Source of the DNA: Phytophthora colocasiae | Taxonomy: Eukaryota > Oomycota > Peronosporomycetes > Peronosporales > Peronosporaceae | Direction: 5' to 3' | Length of the DNA stretch: 64,000 bases | Assembly: GCA_018806915.1 (NCBI GenBank) | Contig: JAGKQI010000052.1 | Coordinates: 682,001-746,000, forward strand | Shown: in pieces, positions 22,299-33,124 of the stretch | Layout of the letters: each line of letters begins with the position of its first letter | Position numbering within the stretch: the first letter of the stretch is position 1 | Translations under genes and position numbers: made by a program | Notes under the pieces: model-generated | The model's input: only the letters and a program-made list of their open reading frames with translations | Databases searched by the model: none | What the model was told of the DNA's origin: nothing

Positions 22299-23834
22299 CT
22301 AGATCATAGCGAAATACCTCTCCAGCATTGTCTGGTGCAGTGTTTGAACCCAGCGCTCCGTGTTCTCCCGCATCTCGTGCCAACCTGAGAGCGGAATATC
22401 GTACTGCGGGTGATGCACTCTGCTGTGCACCCACCGTGTGACCACCACTACTCTTCCTTCCTCTTCATTGCTGCTTGAAGTGCTCACGGTCTTTGTGCCG
22501 GTTGTACGACGTTGGATCGGGTAGGAGGTGAGCTCCAGGACGGCGCTAAAATCCCGACGGATACGCTCATGTGGGTGGTAGGGGCTTCTTTCATCTTCAT
22601 CGATGAAATCGGCGACAAATAGTCCGTATCCGTGCTCGTGACCTGGTTCAGTGCCCCCGTCTTCGTAGTGTGAGAAGTAAACAGTGTTCGACTCCATCTG
22701 CAGACCACCAATTGTCGTAGTTATGAGGCGATTCAACGTCACACCTGGGGCCAGGTTGTCGTCGTCCTCCCGAATCGTGATATTTCCGAGTTTCTCCGAC
22801 ACACAAATCTCAATACTGCAGAAATATCCGAGTAGAATGTCGAAAACCGTCTTGACATTGTTCTCGAACTGTGATGTGGAAAAGTATGTGGCGTAAAAGT
22901 CTCCGTTTGGGGCTTCGTATCCGTGATCCTCTCTCATCGGTTTGCATGGATCTATCCTTGGACAACGGTCTTTGAGGAATCGAGCTCCCATTTCCAAAGC
23001 TTGTGTCTTGATTGTCCTTAGCGTATTACACCGAGAATCTCTGTCCTGGAGTAAGTGAATATCTTGGTGAATTGGACTACCCACTCGAATACTCTAAACA
23101 ACTAAGGTTAGCACGGTGCAAAATACAACAAAAAGATGAATTTCACTTACAAACAACGAGTACTCGGACATGAGCGCGTGGAAATGAGTCACCTCGAGCT
23201 GCTGTTTCTGGATAGCACGTCGAAGCACCCTGTTAGCAACTGCCGCTTCGGTAGATGTTTCTTCCGCAGTCCGAGGTTTCATCGCACGGGCGTTCAACTG
23301 CTCCATACGGCTGTGTAAAGCTGCCAACTCTTTCAAAAGACATGCGATTTCCTCCTACACATGAAACCATTAGACTTAGCATCACACGTGCAGACTAAAT
23401 GAATTTACCTTGCGTATATCAATCGTAGACTTGCGATATTTGCGTTTAGCCCGTTTCTTCGATGTACCAGTGCCGTTCTCCTGATACTCGCGCTTGTTCC
23501 GCGTCTGATTCTGCTCGGGCCCAGTGTCTTCATCTGCTTCTTCACTGCTCACGAGATGGAGTTCCTTCTTCAGTCGCGGCCTCACCACCGCAGCATGAAG
23601 CTCTCCGTCTGATGCGTCCGAGTCATTCATTGCTGCTAACCAGCGTGTAGCCGCGTGAGTGACCGAGTCGGACGTTGGAGACGCAGGTTCCGAGTTGGAA
23701 ATCGCAGCTCGCGCGGTGCCCATAACAAATAACTCGGTAGTGTGGCAGATACGCTTGCTCTTTGGTATTAGGTGCAGGGGAGCTGTACTCGGAGACGCTT
23801 CTCTAGTGAGAGCAGGCACTTGTCTCCATTGCAC
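22299..23834 (-). CDS. Basic/coiled-coil START-like protein, three exons
   Basis: The exons are 23834-23409, 23354-23151 and 23093-22299. Both introns are 55-57 bases, start GTAAAT or GTAAGT, end TAG, and keep the frame, giving about 474 residues. Exon 1 ends with a basic stretch (KKRAKRKYRKSTIDIRK) that runs into a leucine-rich coiled coil in exon 2 (LLKELAALHSRMEQLNARAM), a bZIP-like arrangement. Exon 3 (about 265 residues) resembles the START-like lipid-binding domains common in Phytophthora, often annotated as M96 mating-specific-like; that assignment is from memory. The gene is alone in the spacer of the inverted duplication and so is single copy here. Confidence 0.75.
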
Positions 23835-24514
23835 ACAAGCGTCAAAGATGTGCTGCTTGGTGTGCCGACATGTCGGTAAAGTGGCGGTACAAATGGCGGT
23901 ATTAGTGTAATCGGATTATGCGGTTGATTGAAGTGCTCATCCAATCAAAGGTGCCTCCGACGTCGTCGCAGCGTACTGTATATACAGGCAGTTGTAGCAC
24001 GATAGGTGAGTGCTAAAGCACGACGCCTTAGCTGTGTGGGGTTCAGCTGTTTGCAGTAACAACAGTGCTGTTCGGTTGTACATTGCAGCTCAAAATCTTC
24101 ACCAGTCCTTCACCAGTCGACAGTGAAAATCGACTTACGAGCGATAGTTTTGAAAACTATGGGCCACCCAGTAACCTCTTGCTGCTTCTTTACAATCCGA
24201 GACCCACTGTGCCTGCTATCCTCGGCGGGCAGCGAGCAAACTGTGGGTTACAGCAAAGGCACTGCAGTACCATCGGTACTACCAATGGTAGCTTCTGCAG
24301 GAATTGTCGGTACATGTCGGTACAACCTGTAATCGGGTTATGCGCAGCCATTTTTGATTGGTCAAGGACCTTGCAAATCACCGGTACACTGTAAGCGTTT
24401 CGTTCACTTCAACTTGGACACATCCAAAGTGGTTCCCAGGTCCGATCAATTGTTTGTACTTGATGATGTCCACGAAATAAGAGCTCAGCGTCACAGACAA
24501 ATGACGTCGTTGCA
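23835..24514. other. Intergenic spacer, no gene recognised
   Basis: It lies between the START-like gene and the right arm of the duplication and carries upstream sequence for both divergent genes. Small open frames here lack codon bias or homology. There are several short repeats of the type GTCGGTA/TACCGAC (for example near 23863-23880 and 24290-24325), but no clear motif or element. Confidence 0.5.
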
Positions 24515-24544
24515 GTCCTCTCCTTCTCAGTCCCTCCAGTCGAG

Positions 24545-24558
24545 TCATTCTCCGATTT
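24545..24558 (+). promoter_or_regulatory. Initiator-like core promoter, right formate dehydrogenase
   Basis: TCATTCTCCGATTT differs from the oomycete core TCATTYYNCAWTTT at one position and lies 53 bases before the ATG at 24612. It is just inside the arm, so the duplicated unit includes this core promoter but little upstream sequence. Confidence 0.55.
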
Positions 24559-24611
24559 GATCCCCAGGCCACAAGTCGAAAGCTTCTCTTCTTCTTCCCT
24601 TCCCACCGACC

Positions 24612-25772
24612 ATGTTCGCCTCCACCAAGATCACCACACGTCTGGCCTCCGCCATGTCCACGCGCAGCTTCACTGCCAGCGCCCCAAAAAACATGAAGGT
24701 CGTGTGCGCACTGTACGAGGGCGGAGAAGCCGGCAAGCAGAACCCCAACATCTTCGGCTGCGTCGAGAACGAGCTGGGACTGCGCAAGTTCCTCGAGGAC
24801 CGAGGCCACGAGTTCGTCGTGACGTCCGACAAGGACGGAGACAACTCGGAGTTCGCGCGCAACCTGCACGACGCCGACGTGGTCATCTCGCAGCCGTTCT
24901 GGCCGGCCTACATCACGCGTGAGCGTATCGCCAAGGCCCCCAAGCTCAAGCTGGCCATCACCGCGGGCATCGGCTCCGACCACGTCGACCTGGCAGCGGC
25001 ATGCGACCGTAACATCACAGTGGCTGAAGTCACGGGCTCCAACGTCGTGAGTGTGGCGGAGCACGTCGTCATGATGGTCCTCTCGCTCGTGCGCAACTAC
25101 ATGCCCGCGTACAAGCAGGTGGTGGACGGCCAATGGGACATCGCGGCCATCGCCAACCATGCGTACGACCTCGAGAACAAGCACGTGGGCGTCGTGGCGG
25201 CAGGTCGCATCGGTCTGCGCGTGCTGCGCCGTCTGCACCCGTTCGACGTCAAGCTGCACTACACGGACAAGGTGCGTCTGCCGGCCGACGTGGAGAAGGA
25301 GCTGAACGTCAAGTTCCACCCGAGCGTCGAGGACATGGTCAAGGAGTGCGACGTCGTGTCCATCAACTGTCCGCTGCACCCGGAGACCGAGAACCTGTTC
25401 GACGCCAAGCTGCTGAGCAAGATGAAGAAGGGCGCGTACATCGTCAACACGGCGCGCGGCAAGATCGTGGACAAGGACGCGCTGGTCAAGGCCGTCGAGA
25501 GCGGTCACATCCAGGGCTACGCGGGAGACGTGTGGTTCCCACAACCAGCTCCGGCCAACCACCCGTGGCGCTCGATGCCGCGTCACGCTATGACGCCGCA
25601 CTACTCGGGTACAACACTGGACGCACAGGCTCGCTACGCTGCCGGCACTAAAGAGATCCTGGAGCGGTTCTTCGACGGCAAGGCGCAGCGTCCGGAGTAC
25701 CTCATCGCTGATGGCGGCAAGGTCACCAGTGCGTCGTACACGCACGGCAATGCCACGTCGGGATCGCTCTAG
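24612..25772 (+). CDS. FDH: NAD-dependent formate dehydrogenase, right copy
   Basis: Encodes the same 386 residues as the left copy, with the AGRIG nucleotide-binding motif and the TPHYSGTT catalytic segment intact. The two copies point away from each other and share only about 100 bases of upstream sequence before the arms diverge, so distal regulation could differ. Absence of any protein difference means the duplication is recent or is kept uniform by gene conversion. Confidence 0.97.
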   Translation: MFASTKITTRLASAMSTRSFTASAPKNMKVVCALYEGGEAGKQNPNIFGCVENELGLRKFLEDRGHEFVVTSDKDGDNSEFARNLHDADVVISQPFWPAYITRERIAKAPKLKLAITAGIGSDHVDLAAACDRNITVAEVTGSNVVSVAEHVVMMVLSLVRNYMPAYKQVVDGQWDIAAIANHAYDLENKHVGVVAAGRIGLRVLRRLHPFDVKLHYTDKVRLPADVEKELNVKFHPSVEDMVKECDVVSINCPLHPETENLFDAKLLSKMKKGAYIVNTARGKIVDKDALVKAVESGHIQGYAGDVWFPQPAPANHPWRSMPRHAMTPHYSGTTLDAQARYAAGTKEILERFFDGKAQRPEYLIADGGKVTSASYTHGNATSGSL

Positions 25773-25895
25773 GAAAGACAAAAAGGTAATCTGAATGATG
25801 AAGTTGTGTCGTCCGTGAATTGAATTTTCGAGAACTGTCCTTCAAGTAGATCTTTATCGCTTAGGTTGTCAGGGTACTCGTTCGTACTGATCCTG

Positions 25896-26495
25896 TCAAA
25901 AATCGCCACTAAAAGTTCCTCCTCCTCCACTGAATTGTCCTCCTCCACCTCCGTGGTGTCCTCCTCCGCTTCCATGATCGGCTATGGCGTTTCCGACCAG
26001 TACCCCGCCAAGAAAACCAGCCGTACCGCTCAAAGCTGCAGTGGTGTCAGTGCTCGGCCTGCTCCTTCCGTACCTGTACGGGTAGGAACTTCCATACGTT
26101 GTCGCAGCTACCGGGATGACAGTATCTTCATCTCGCTCTCGACATTTATACGCCACGGCACACAGCAGAAGTAAGCTTATTAACACTCCGAGCATCACCC
26201 AAAACCACACATGTCCTGCTCCATCATCCGCCTCGTAGTGTGGAGCATACCCACAGTTGCAGGCGTAGTTGGAAACTTTACAGACAGCATTGTCAGGACA
26301 ACAGCACGGACGCCGGTCGCTCTGACGGTCCAGCCAATTGCCGCAGAATTGGCCAGATTCACCACGATAGGCTCGAGAACAGTTCCCCGTGCTGGCACAT
26401 ACCTCGCAGCCAGATTGTATCGAGTCGTTCTGAGCAAAAGCTGCCGCGTTGAGCAGCGCTACCACCAGGATGAAGACGTACAGCGAGTTAGCCAT
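25896..26495 (-). CDS. Small Cys-rich type I membrane protein, right copy
   Basis: A mirror copy of the protein at 20066. Signal peptide, Cys-rich ectodomain, single membrane segment and Gly/His-rich tail are unchanged. The only residue difference seen is GGALVG to GGVLVG in the tail. The start is ATG 26495 for the same reason as in the left copy. It converges on the right formate dehydrogenase. Confidence 0.88.
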   Translation of the reverse strand: MANSLYVFILVVALLNAAAFAQNDSIQSGCEVCASTGNCSRAYRGESGQFCGNWLDRQSDRRPCCCPDNAVCKVSNYACNCGYAPHYEADDGAGHVWFWVMLGVLISLLLLCAVAYKCRERDEDTVIPVAATTYGSSYPYRYGRSRPSTDTTAALSGTAGFLGGVLVGNAIADHGSGGGHHGGGGGQFSGGGGTFSGDF

Positions 26496-26655
26496 CGTTT
26501 TGGCAAATGAAGGTGATGACAAGGGCAGAAGTTACCTCGTCCCAATGTTCCTTTCCAGTTGAGAGGAAATGACGTCGTAGTTGCCCACACAATACCATTT
26601 TGAATGCTGAATCCTGTTGCTTGCAAGTATATTCTTGCTTTTGCTTAACCTGCGC

Positions 26656-26835
26656 CTACTGATCCGTGCTCTTTCCGACATACTGCGTCACCTCGATATC
26701 AAGTTCTTCTGTACGTATCGTTTGATCCTCGTTCCAGTAGGGCTGAGTAACTTCGTTTGAGATCATAGTGTGAGTGTAACTCGGAACTCCCTCAACATCA
26801 GATAGATCATGAGGTTTGGCAAATGGAAACTTCCT
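26656..26835 (-). pseudogene. Remnant of CRN C-terminus
   Basis: The minus strand retains the last codons of the CRN at 19.9 kb (TIRTEELDIEVTQYVGKSTD and stop). Before them are shorter diverged pieces matching its upstream parts, with internal deletions (for example the segment before QPYWNEDQ is missing). Similarity fades by about 26835. It shows that the duplicated unit once included a CRN gene on this side too. Confidence 0.75.
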
Positions 26836-27071
26836 TTAGCCAATTTCAACAATCTGGGATATGAATTCCTTCGAATGTTCACCTGACTCTGAAAGACCTG
26901 AGCAAAACAATTAAGGATACCAGCTCATGAGATGGATAATCTCCTGCAATGGTTCACGAGTTGCAGTCAACAGCGTTTGGTCAGATTGAATGAATCTTGG
27001 CAAGTATTTTGTTAGAACTATATACATGTAATGAGGGGTGCATTATTAGTGCCATGTTGTAGCGGTTCAAC

Positions 27072-28208
27072 TTACTTTCCGAGACGAATGAGCGTCATGT
27101 AGCTGGTTCCCACAAGACTGACAGGACACTTTACACCCAAAGCGTCGTTCTTCTTCATCTGTGTGATACACGTCAACGTACTGGAACTGTAGTAGCCTTC
27201 CGAAGAGCTGCAATAGACAGCCATCAACCGTTCGGAGTTTTTCATGAGCTCGATGGGGATACTGGTGCTTGTAGAGACGTACACCACGACCGTCACTTGG
27301 TACAAACCTGGGAGATTCATCACAATGACACCATTGACGTACTTGTTCCAGCCAATCCAGTCGCCCACTTTCGCAGTTGCTGTCAGTTGTAAAGTTGCGG
27401 ACTTGTCATACTCAGAGCTCAATGTCTTAATTTCCTTCTCCAGTCTCCAGCTCTTGTCATCTGAGGTATCCAGGTCATTCTTCAGCTTCTTCACCTCGGT
27501 TTGGAGCTCCTCTAGCTCAATGTTGCGTTTAATACCCACATGTCCGCCGTTCTCCTGTAAGAACTGGACGGTTTCCTGCAGATCACGCATCTTAGCCTCG
27601 AGGACATCGATCCGTTCCAACGAAAGGGGCTCCATCTCGATTGTGTAAGTTGCCACTCGAGACTTCTTCAAGACTTGAAACTCCACGTGCATTTCCAATT
27701 GATACACGTTGTCCTTGATGCGTTGGAACGTGATTGGGCTATTGTCTTCATTTTCAGCACTGGTAAAGAGTTCGTGAAAATACTTTACAAAAAAAGGTTT
27801 AGTACAGTGAAAAACTAGGCTGAAATAGGATATTTTACCTCAACGTAGTCCGAAACAAGGGCATTGGGGATAGCATTGGTGAAGTTAACGTAGTCTTCAA
27901 GACTCAGGTTATCCGAGCACCTTCAAGTTACAAAAGTTAGTTGTCTTTCAAGTATAAAAACTATTTTAAATTACTTACCATTGCTCTTTTGTTTCGCAGT
28001 TTTCAATCCAAACACGGAGACAGTCGCCCTTGACCGTCATCGAGTATCGATAGGCGGATGAAGAAGGCTGGAACACAGTAGTGCCCTTGAATTCACTCAG
28101 CACTTCACAAGTTGCAGACTCAGGCGAAGAAGAACACGTTAACATTGCGCCACTGCAGTGAGAGTCCTGGTTAGAGTACGAGTCTGCACACTTGATCAGC
28201 TGCGACAT
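27072..28208 (-). CDS. Coiled-coil protein with C1q/TNF-like C-terminus, three exons
   Basis: The exons are 28208-27979, 27920-27839 and 27782-27072, with two short introns (GTAAGT..AAG and GTAAAA..AAG) that keep the frame; 340 residues. The N-terminus (MSQLIKCADSYSNQDSHCSG) is Cys-rich with no signal peptide. The middle (LEAKMRDLQETVQFLQ, LEELQTEVKKLKNDL) is a coiled coil. The last about 110 residues, with WNKYVNGVIVMNLPGLYQVTV and a terminal YMTLIRLGK, look like a C1q/TNF-type beta sandwich, where GLY-hydrophobic strands are typical. Such an oligomer would be a coiled-coil stalk with a globular head. The fold call is tentative. Confidence 0.7.
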
Positions 28209-28318
28209 GGTACACCACTACAGGACGCGCTTGAGAGTAGTGATCTTCCACCACTAATGGGTTGATTTTTTTCTCCAATAATTTGTATGCACTTCAACTG
28301 GTACATGACTAGCCGAGT

Positions 28319-28751
28319 GCCGCCCGCTTTTGCGGGCGGTTTGTATGTGTTTGGTTGAAACCCGTGGTGCTCACTGTTCCAGTTCGCTCCACTACTCACC
28401 ACCGGCGCCACACCTTCGGCGCGCGCCAGTTGGCCGAGGTGCTACCTTCGCTTCGCTCGGTAGGATATATTTTAGCCAATCACCAGTGGGGGCTGCGAGC
28501 TCGCAGCTACTATTTCGTACTTATCGAAGCAATTTTTAGTTGAGCAGCCGCCCGCTTTGCGGGCGGTTTGTATGTGTTTGGTTGAAACTCCGTGGGGCTC
28601 ACTGTTCCAGTTCGCCCCACCTCACCATCGGCGCCACACCTTCGGCGCGCCGGTTGGCCGAGGTACCTTCGCTCCGCTCGGTAGGACGCATTTTAGCCAA
28701 GCACCGGTCTGTAAAAGCTGCGAGCTCGTACTTATCAAAGCATTTTTATCG
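28319..28751. repeat. Tandem pair of hairpin-rich repeats
   Basis: Unit 1 (28319-28546) and unit 2 (28547-28751) match for most of their length. Each holds a chain of short palindromes: GCCGCCCGC..GCGGGCGGT, CCGGCGCCACACCTTCGGCGCGC, CTTCGCTTCGCTCGG and GCTGCGAGCTCGCAGC (the last broken in unit 2). No protein is evident; the small open frames over it are in different frames between units. Confidence 0.8.
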
Positions 28752-29389
28752 TACTTAGCTTAATTTTTGTCTAATGAAAATTTTGTGGCCGGGGTGTGCG
28801 GACCAATCAGAGGCTATTGAGAGGGTTATCATTAGTGGGCTATATTTGTAATTTTGGCATTCCTGAGAGCAGTCTAGAACATAGGGATAGGCTACACCAT
28901 GGGAAAATACAGTATAGAATACGTACATGTACGAAATGGAGAGACAGGTAGCTACGCAGGTTTATGCGCTACGACGTTGAACACACACACAACGGACACA
29001 CAGACGCCGCACTAGCCTAGAGAGTAGAGATTTTATCACACAAATATTTGGAAAATATTTGATGTTGATTGGTTGTAAAGGTTTGCGTTAACAACAGGCT
29101 TTTTGATAACAACGTCGCAGGTCAGCTCGACAGAACGCTTGGGTGGTGCTGTTGTATATATCTTAACAGCAAGATAGCAAACACGATGCTGAACACTTGA
29201 TCAGAAGCATCAGCTGCATGGCCGATGTTGTGGCGGCACCATTAAGCAAACCACTCTCCTCTGCAAGCTGTTGTAAATACTGCATCACCTTTTGTACACT
29301 GGAATGCCACATCTTGTGCTCTGATTTTATATCACGTTGACTGCTGAGCAGTCGATACCAGTGTGTTTATCCCTTACCCCACACAAATT
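28752..29389. other. No gene; possible 5-prime flank or LTR of old gypsy
   Basis: AT-richer DNA with a short CA-rich stretch (ACACACACACAACGGACACAC) at about 28982. It precedes the first recognisable gag-like segment of the old gypsy. It could contain that element's 5-prime LTR, but no matching 3-prime copy was found in the window. Confidence 0.4.
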
Positions 29390-29515
29390 CCACATTGTCT
29401 TTTTACTAGTTCGAGCAGGAAACTCCCAATCCATTTGCACAAAATGGTACAGCAGACCATTCCCCCAATTTGTTGAGCGCACAGGGCGCTAAGAGTCCAG
29501 ACGTCACCGCAGCAG

Positions 29516-29874
29516 TGTTGGAATGAACAGAACACACTAGATAAACTCAATCAAGTGTATTGATACTCTTAACCTCTAAGCCTACTCTCTAGATCCGTGC
29601 TCGGTACCTGGAGGCAAAAGAGGAAGTGAGCTCGTCTTCGGACTTCGTCCTCTACGGCCTCACTCCTCGCCTCTTGTCGTCATCGCACAATGGATGGCAG
29701 ACAGCAACTGTCTGCACTATCCAGATCTCAGATGGGATCTGAACTCCCTCTCGTACTTGCTAATGATAGAAGTAACTCAACAATAAATTGTTTAGAGAGG
29801 TTTTACTTTACTCGCTGGCAGACACGCTGCCTTATTCGGCAAGAGGCGCGCTCAAGCGCGCCTACCGTTCAACA
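29516..29874 (-). repeat. Copia 3-prime LTR
   Basis: Begins TGTTGGAATGAACAG and ends CCGTTCAACA. It differs from the other LTR by two bases missing in a T-run near 29812 and one extra base near 29840. Confidence 0.95.
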
Positions 29875-29880
29875 CTCCCA

Positions 29881-31379
29881 CTAAGTACTAGGGGGAAGTT
29901 TTAGATCCCGTACACCTAGCTTTCCTCTCAGTTTTAGGAACTGTTTTGTCGGCAGAGCTTTTGTGAGAATGTCTGCAGTCATTTCTTGCGTGGCACAATA
30001 AGCAATCTTAAGGCGACCAAGTTCCACTAAGTCCCGTGTGAATAGAAAACGAATTTCTATGTGCTTATTTGCTTTGTGATTCCCAGGGTTTCTCACAATG
30101 CTGATGGCGGCATTACTATCACACCAAACCTGCACTGGTACTTTTTGTGGGAATCCCATCTCGCTTAGAAGATGCCACAACCACTCACTCTCTTTGGCTC
30201 CCTCGCTTAGTGCGATGAGTTCTGCTTCAGCAGTCGAAAGCGACACGCCTCCTTGCTTGCTACTACACCACGATACACTAGTACCGGCCATTTGGATCAC
30301 GTATCCAGTAACGGATTTACGTTCTTTAGGTTGACACGCGAAGCTCGCGTCAGTGTACACTTCGTAAGTCACATCTCGTGCTTTTCCATCGAAATATAGA
30401 CCGTACGTTGACGTACCTCGGACTAAATACTGGAGAGATCCAACAATGCCTCTGTAGTCATAAGGCTGTGCCGCAATCTGTTCTGTGGTCATTTCTGTCT
30501 CTGGCTCTAGCACAAGGCCAGGGACTTGCGGTGTCATCACCGGTGCGCTGTCAACCAATTGGTACTTGGTGACTAGTTCTGCAATATATTTGCGTTGTGA
30601 GATTGTCATCACACGCTGTTCTCTATTGCGTTTTACCTCCATTTTGAGGATGTAGTGAATGTCTCCTAGGTCTTTCATTTTGAACCTGTTAGACAACTCA
30701 GCTTTTAGCTTGTTGATAAGATCCATGTCTCTTGACATGATCGTCAGATCATCAACATATACCACGACTATAAGCCAATTTTCTCCCACTTTTTGCACGT
30801 AGATGCAAAACTCTTTGTGGCAGCGTGCAAAACCCATCTCCGTCAAAAAGGAGTGTAGCACTCTGTACCAAATGCGAGGTGCTTGCTTTAAGCCATAGAT
30901 GCTCTTCTGAAGTTCACAAACCAGATGCTCGTGGCCTCGCTTCACAAAGCCGTGAGGTTGCCTCATGTAGATTTTCTGCTCCCCATCCATTGTGCCGTTC
31001 AAGAAGGCCGTGTGGACATCCATCTGATGGATATGACAGTCCAATATGGTCCCTATTGCCAGCACCAGGCGTAGTGACCTCGAATCGTGCCACTGGTGCG
31101 TATACTTCGTCACAGTCAACTCCATATTCTTGGTAGTTACCTTGCGCGACTAGGGCGGGCTTTGAACCGCTCGACAGTACCGTCGGCGTTGTACTTGACA
31201 ACAAGTACCCAATGACTTGGCAAAGCCTTACGTCCAGGTGGAAGTCGTACGAGTCTCCATGTTCCATTCTCGATTAAGGAGTCATACTCTAGTTCTAGAG
31301 CTTGTTTCCATTGCTCTCTATGAGGTCCGTTCAAAGCTGCGTTGAGCGATCGGGGGCGTTGGCATTTTATGCTCCGCAA
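29881..31379 (-). pseudogene. Copia reverse transcriptase and RNase H
   Basis: The RT reads from 31379 with NGPHREQWKQALELEYDSL, shifts frame near 31130-31150, and continues to 29881. The catalytic motif is intact (VVYVDDLTIM), as are QAPRIWY and the RNase H segment with TDASF, SLSTAEAE and KHIEIRFLF. The frameshift in the palm domain would prevent a full product. Confidence 0.9.
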
Positions 31380-31438
31380 TATCCTGCGTAATGTTCTTCT
31401 CTAACATCGCTTGGAAGCATTGATAGTCCTGATACCGC

Positions 31439-33121
31439 TTAGGTTTCTTTTGTCTCTCGCCTTGGGCGTGGTTCATGGCTTTGTGGTGTCTCCACTAGCC
31501 CTGCACGTCGGCGTTTGTTATTAGCTCCCACTGTTGGGTTAGCCGCCTGATTTGGCGATTGAGCTCCCACTGACCCTGTATACTCAGTGGTCGGTGTATC
31601 AACTTCTGCTGCTGCGGGTATCCCGCACTCGGCAAATTCAGAAGTGAGGGTTGGATCGGTTTGTCCGAATGCTCTCCGGACCATCGTAGCCACATTGGTC
31701 GTATCGAACAACACATCTCGTGATAGAATGTGCTTGTTGTTATAGATGTCCCATAACCGGTAACCCTTTGTTTCGTCAGAGATTCCTAGGAATCGACACT
31801 TTACAGCACGCGCGGACAGTTTCTTGTCCTTCCTTAGTGCCTCTGGCACATGTGCGAAACAGACCGAACCCCATACTGGCAGTTCCTTTACGTTGGGCGG
31901 TTTCCCGTACACCATTTCATAAGGCGTCAGGTATCCCAATCTACGCATAGGTGTGCGATTCTGCACATAGGTCATGTACATCAGTGCTTCTGGCCACCAT
32001 CTGTGAGCCATCTCAGCATCCTTTAATGCACAACGCACTCGATCCAGTTTACTCTGATGATCGCGTTCTGCCGCTCCATTCTCTTCTGGAGTATAAGTGT
32101 TTGACTTCTGGAAGGCAATGCCCTTCCCTTTACAGAAGCTCTGAAACGCAGCGTTCACAAACTCAGTGCCACCATCTGAGCGTATCTTTCGAATTGTGAA
32201 TTTACCTTCACGTTCTAGCTGCAGTAGAAGCTCTTCTACCTTTTTAAAGACTTCTTTCTTATCGCGGAGGACAAATGTCCATCGCCACGACGTGTTGTCA
32301 TCGATGATGCTCAGAAAGTACTTGATTCTTCCGGAGCTTCCGTACACACCCATTGTTTTCATTGGACCGTTCGTGTCCATGTGGATGGTACTGATAGGTT
32401 GTTCGTCTCTCGAACCCTTTGTGTTGCGGTAGGACATCCTCCGCTTTTTCATCTCTGCACATGTTGTGCAGAAGAACGGGACTTTCTTCAGACCTGCAGC
32501 TGGCAGCATGGGCATCCCACCCACTAGTCTTTTGCTTAGCATATCGATGACTGTGTCTTTGTTTAAGTGGCCAAGTTTGACATGCCACTCTTGTAGTACA
32601 TTTCCAAGCCTAACTGTATGTGGATCAGCTAACGGCTTGCAGGGCTGTGCTTTAACTGCATTGCATAATGCTTGTCGTTCAAACAACGTTTTATTCTGCA
32701 CATAGTACGCTCCATTTATTGCTTTTGCAACAAACACAAGTTCATTGTCATAAAGGACAAATTTGAACTTTCCACTGAGTGAGCCCAATATTTGGTACCC
32801 ACTGCGTCTGAGCCCGAACTCGCTCAGAATGTTCGAGGTAGCGTGCGGGACCATTGCTATGTTGTCAAATAGAAACGGTCGAATGCCCTTTGGTCCACTA
32901 AAATACAATTTTATTGTACCAATGTGTGTATTTGAGTGCTTAGAGCCCTGTGCAAAGGTGAACATGTACTGTGTATTGGGCCTCTTGGTAACAAAGCGCT
33001 CCATTTCGCTGGTTAGGCCGTGTCCGCAACCTGAATCCAGCACCCAAGAATCTGTAGTTAGAAAAGAACTTTCTTGTAACAGTTGCGGATACAGTGTTCG
33101 TACCTTGTTCCTCCAGCTCAC
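31439..33121 (-). pseudogene. Copia protease and integrase part of pol
   Basis: A 560-residue open segment with the aspartic protease box VLDSGCGHG, a GAG-pre-integrase zinc region (WHVKLGHLN, FFCTTCAEMK) and an rve integrase core (HMDTNGPM, RSDGGTEFV, EENGAAER for the D, D, E residues). It ends in another frame from the RT, so a break lies at about 31440. Confidence 0.9.
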
Positions 33122-33124
33122 TCA

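Larger units (their letters stand above)
24515..26740. repeat. Right arm of large inverted duplication
   Basis: Reverse complement of 19811-22043. It contains the second formate dehydrogenase and the second Cys/Gly-rich gene in mirrored order and ends, on its outer side, in a remnant of the CRN C-terminus. The inner border is at GACTGAGAAGGAG, where left and right sequences stop matching. Confidence 0.95.

Noticed and set aside
24065..24394. 109-codon frame between the START-like gene and formate dehydrogenase
   Set aside because: No codon bias or recognisable motif, and it ends inside the upstream region of formate dehydrogenase.
24378..25781. 467-codon open frame antisense to the right formate dehydrogenase (and the 432-codon one at 20780-22078)
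   Set aside because: It is the reverse of a strongly GC3-biased gene, has Arg/Val/Leu/His-rich composition without domain features, and exists only because the sense gene avoids certain codons.
28319..28751. CRISPR-like array from the repeated palindromes
   Set aside because: Only two long units without short regular spacers, in a eukaryotic context.
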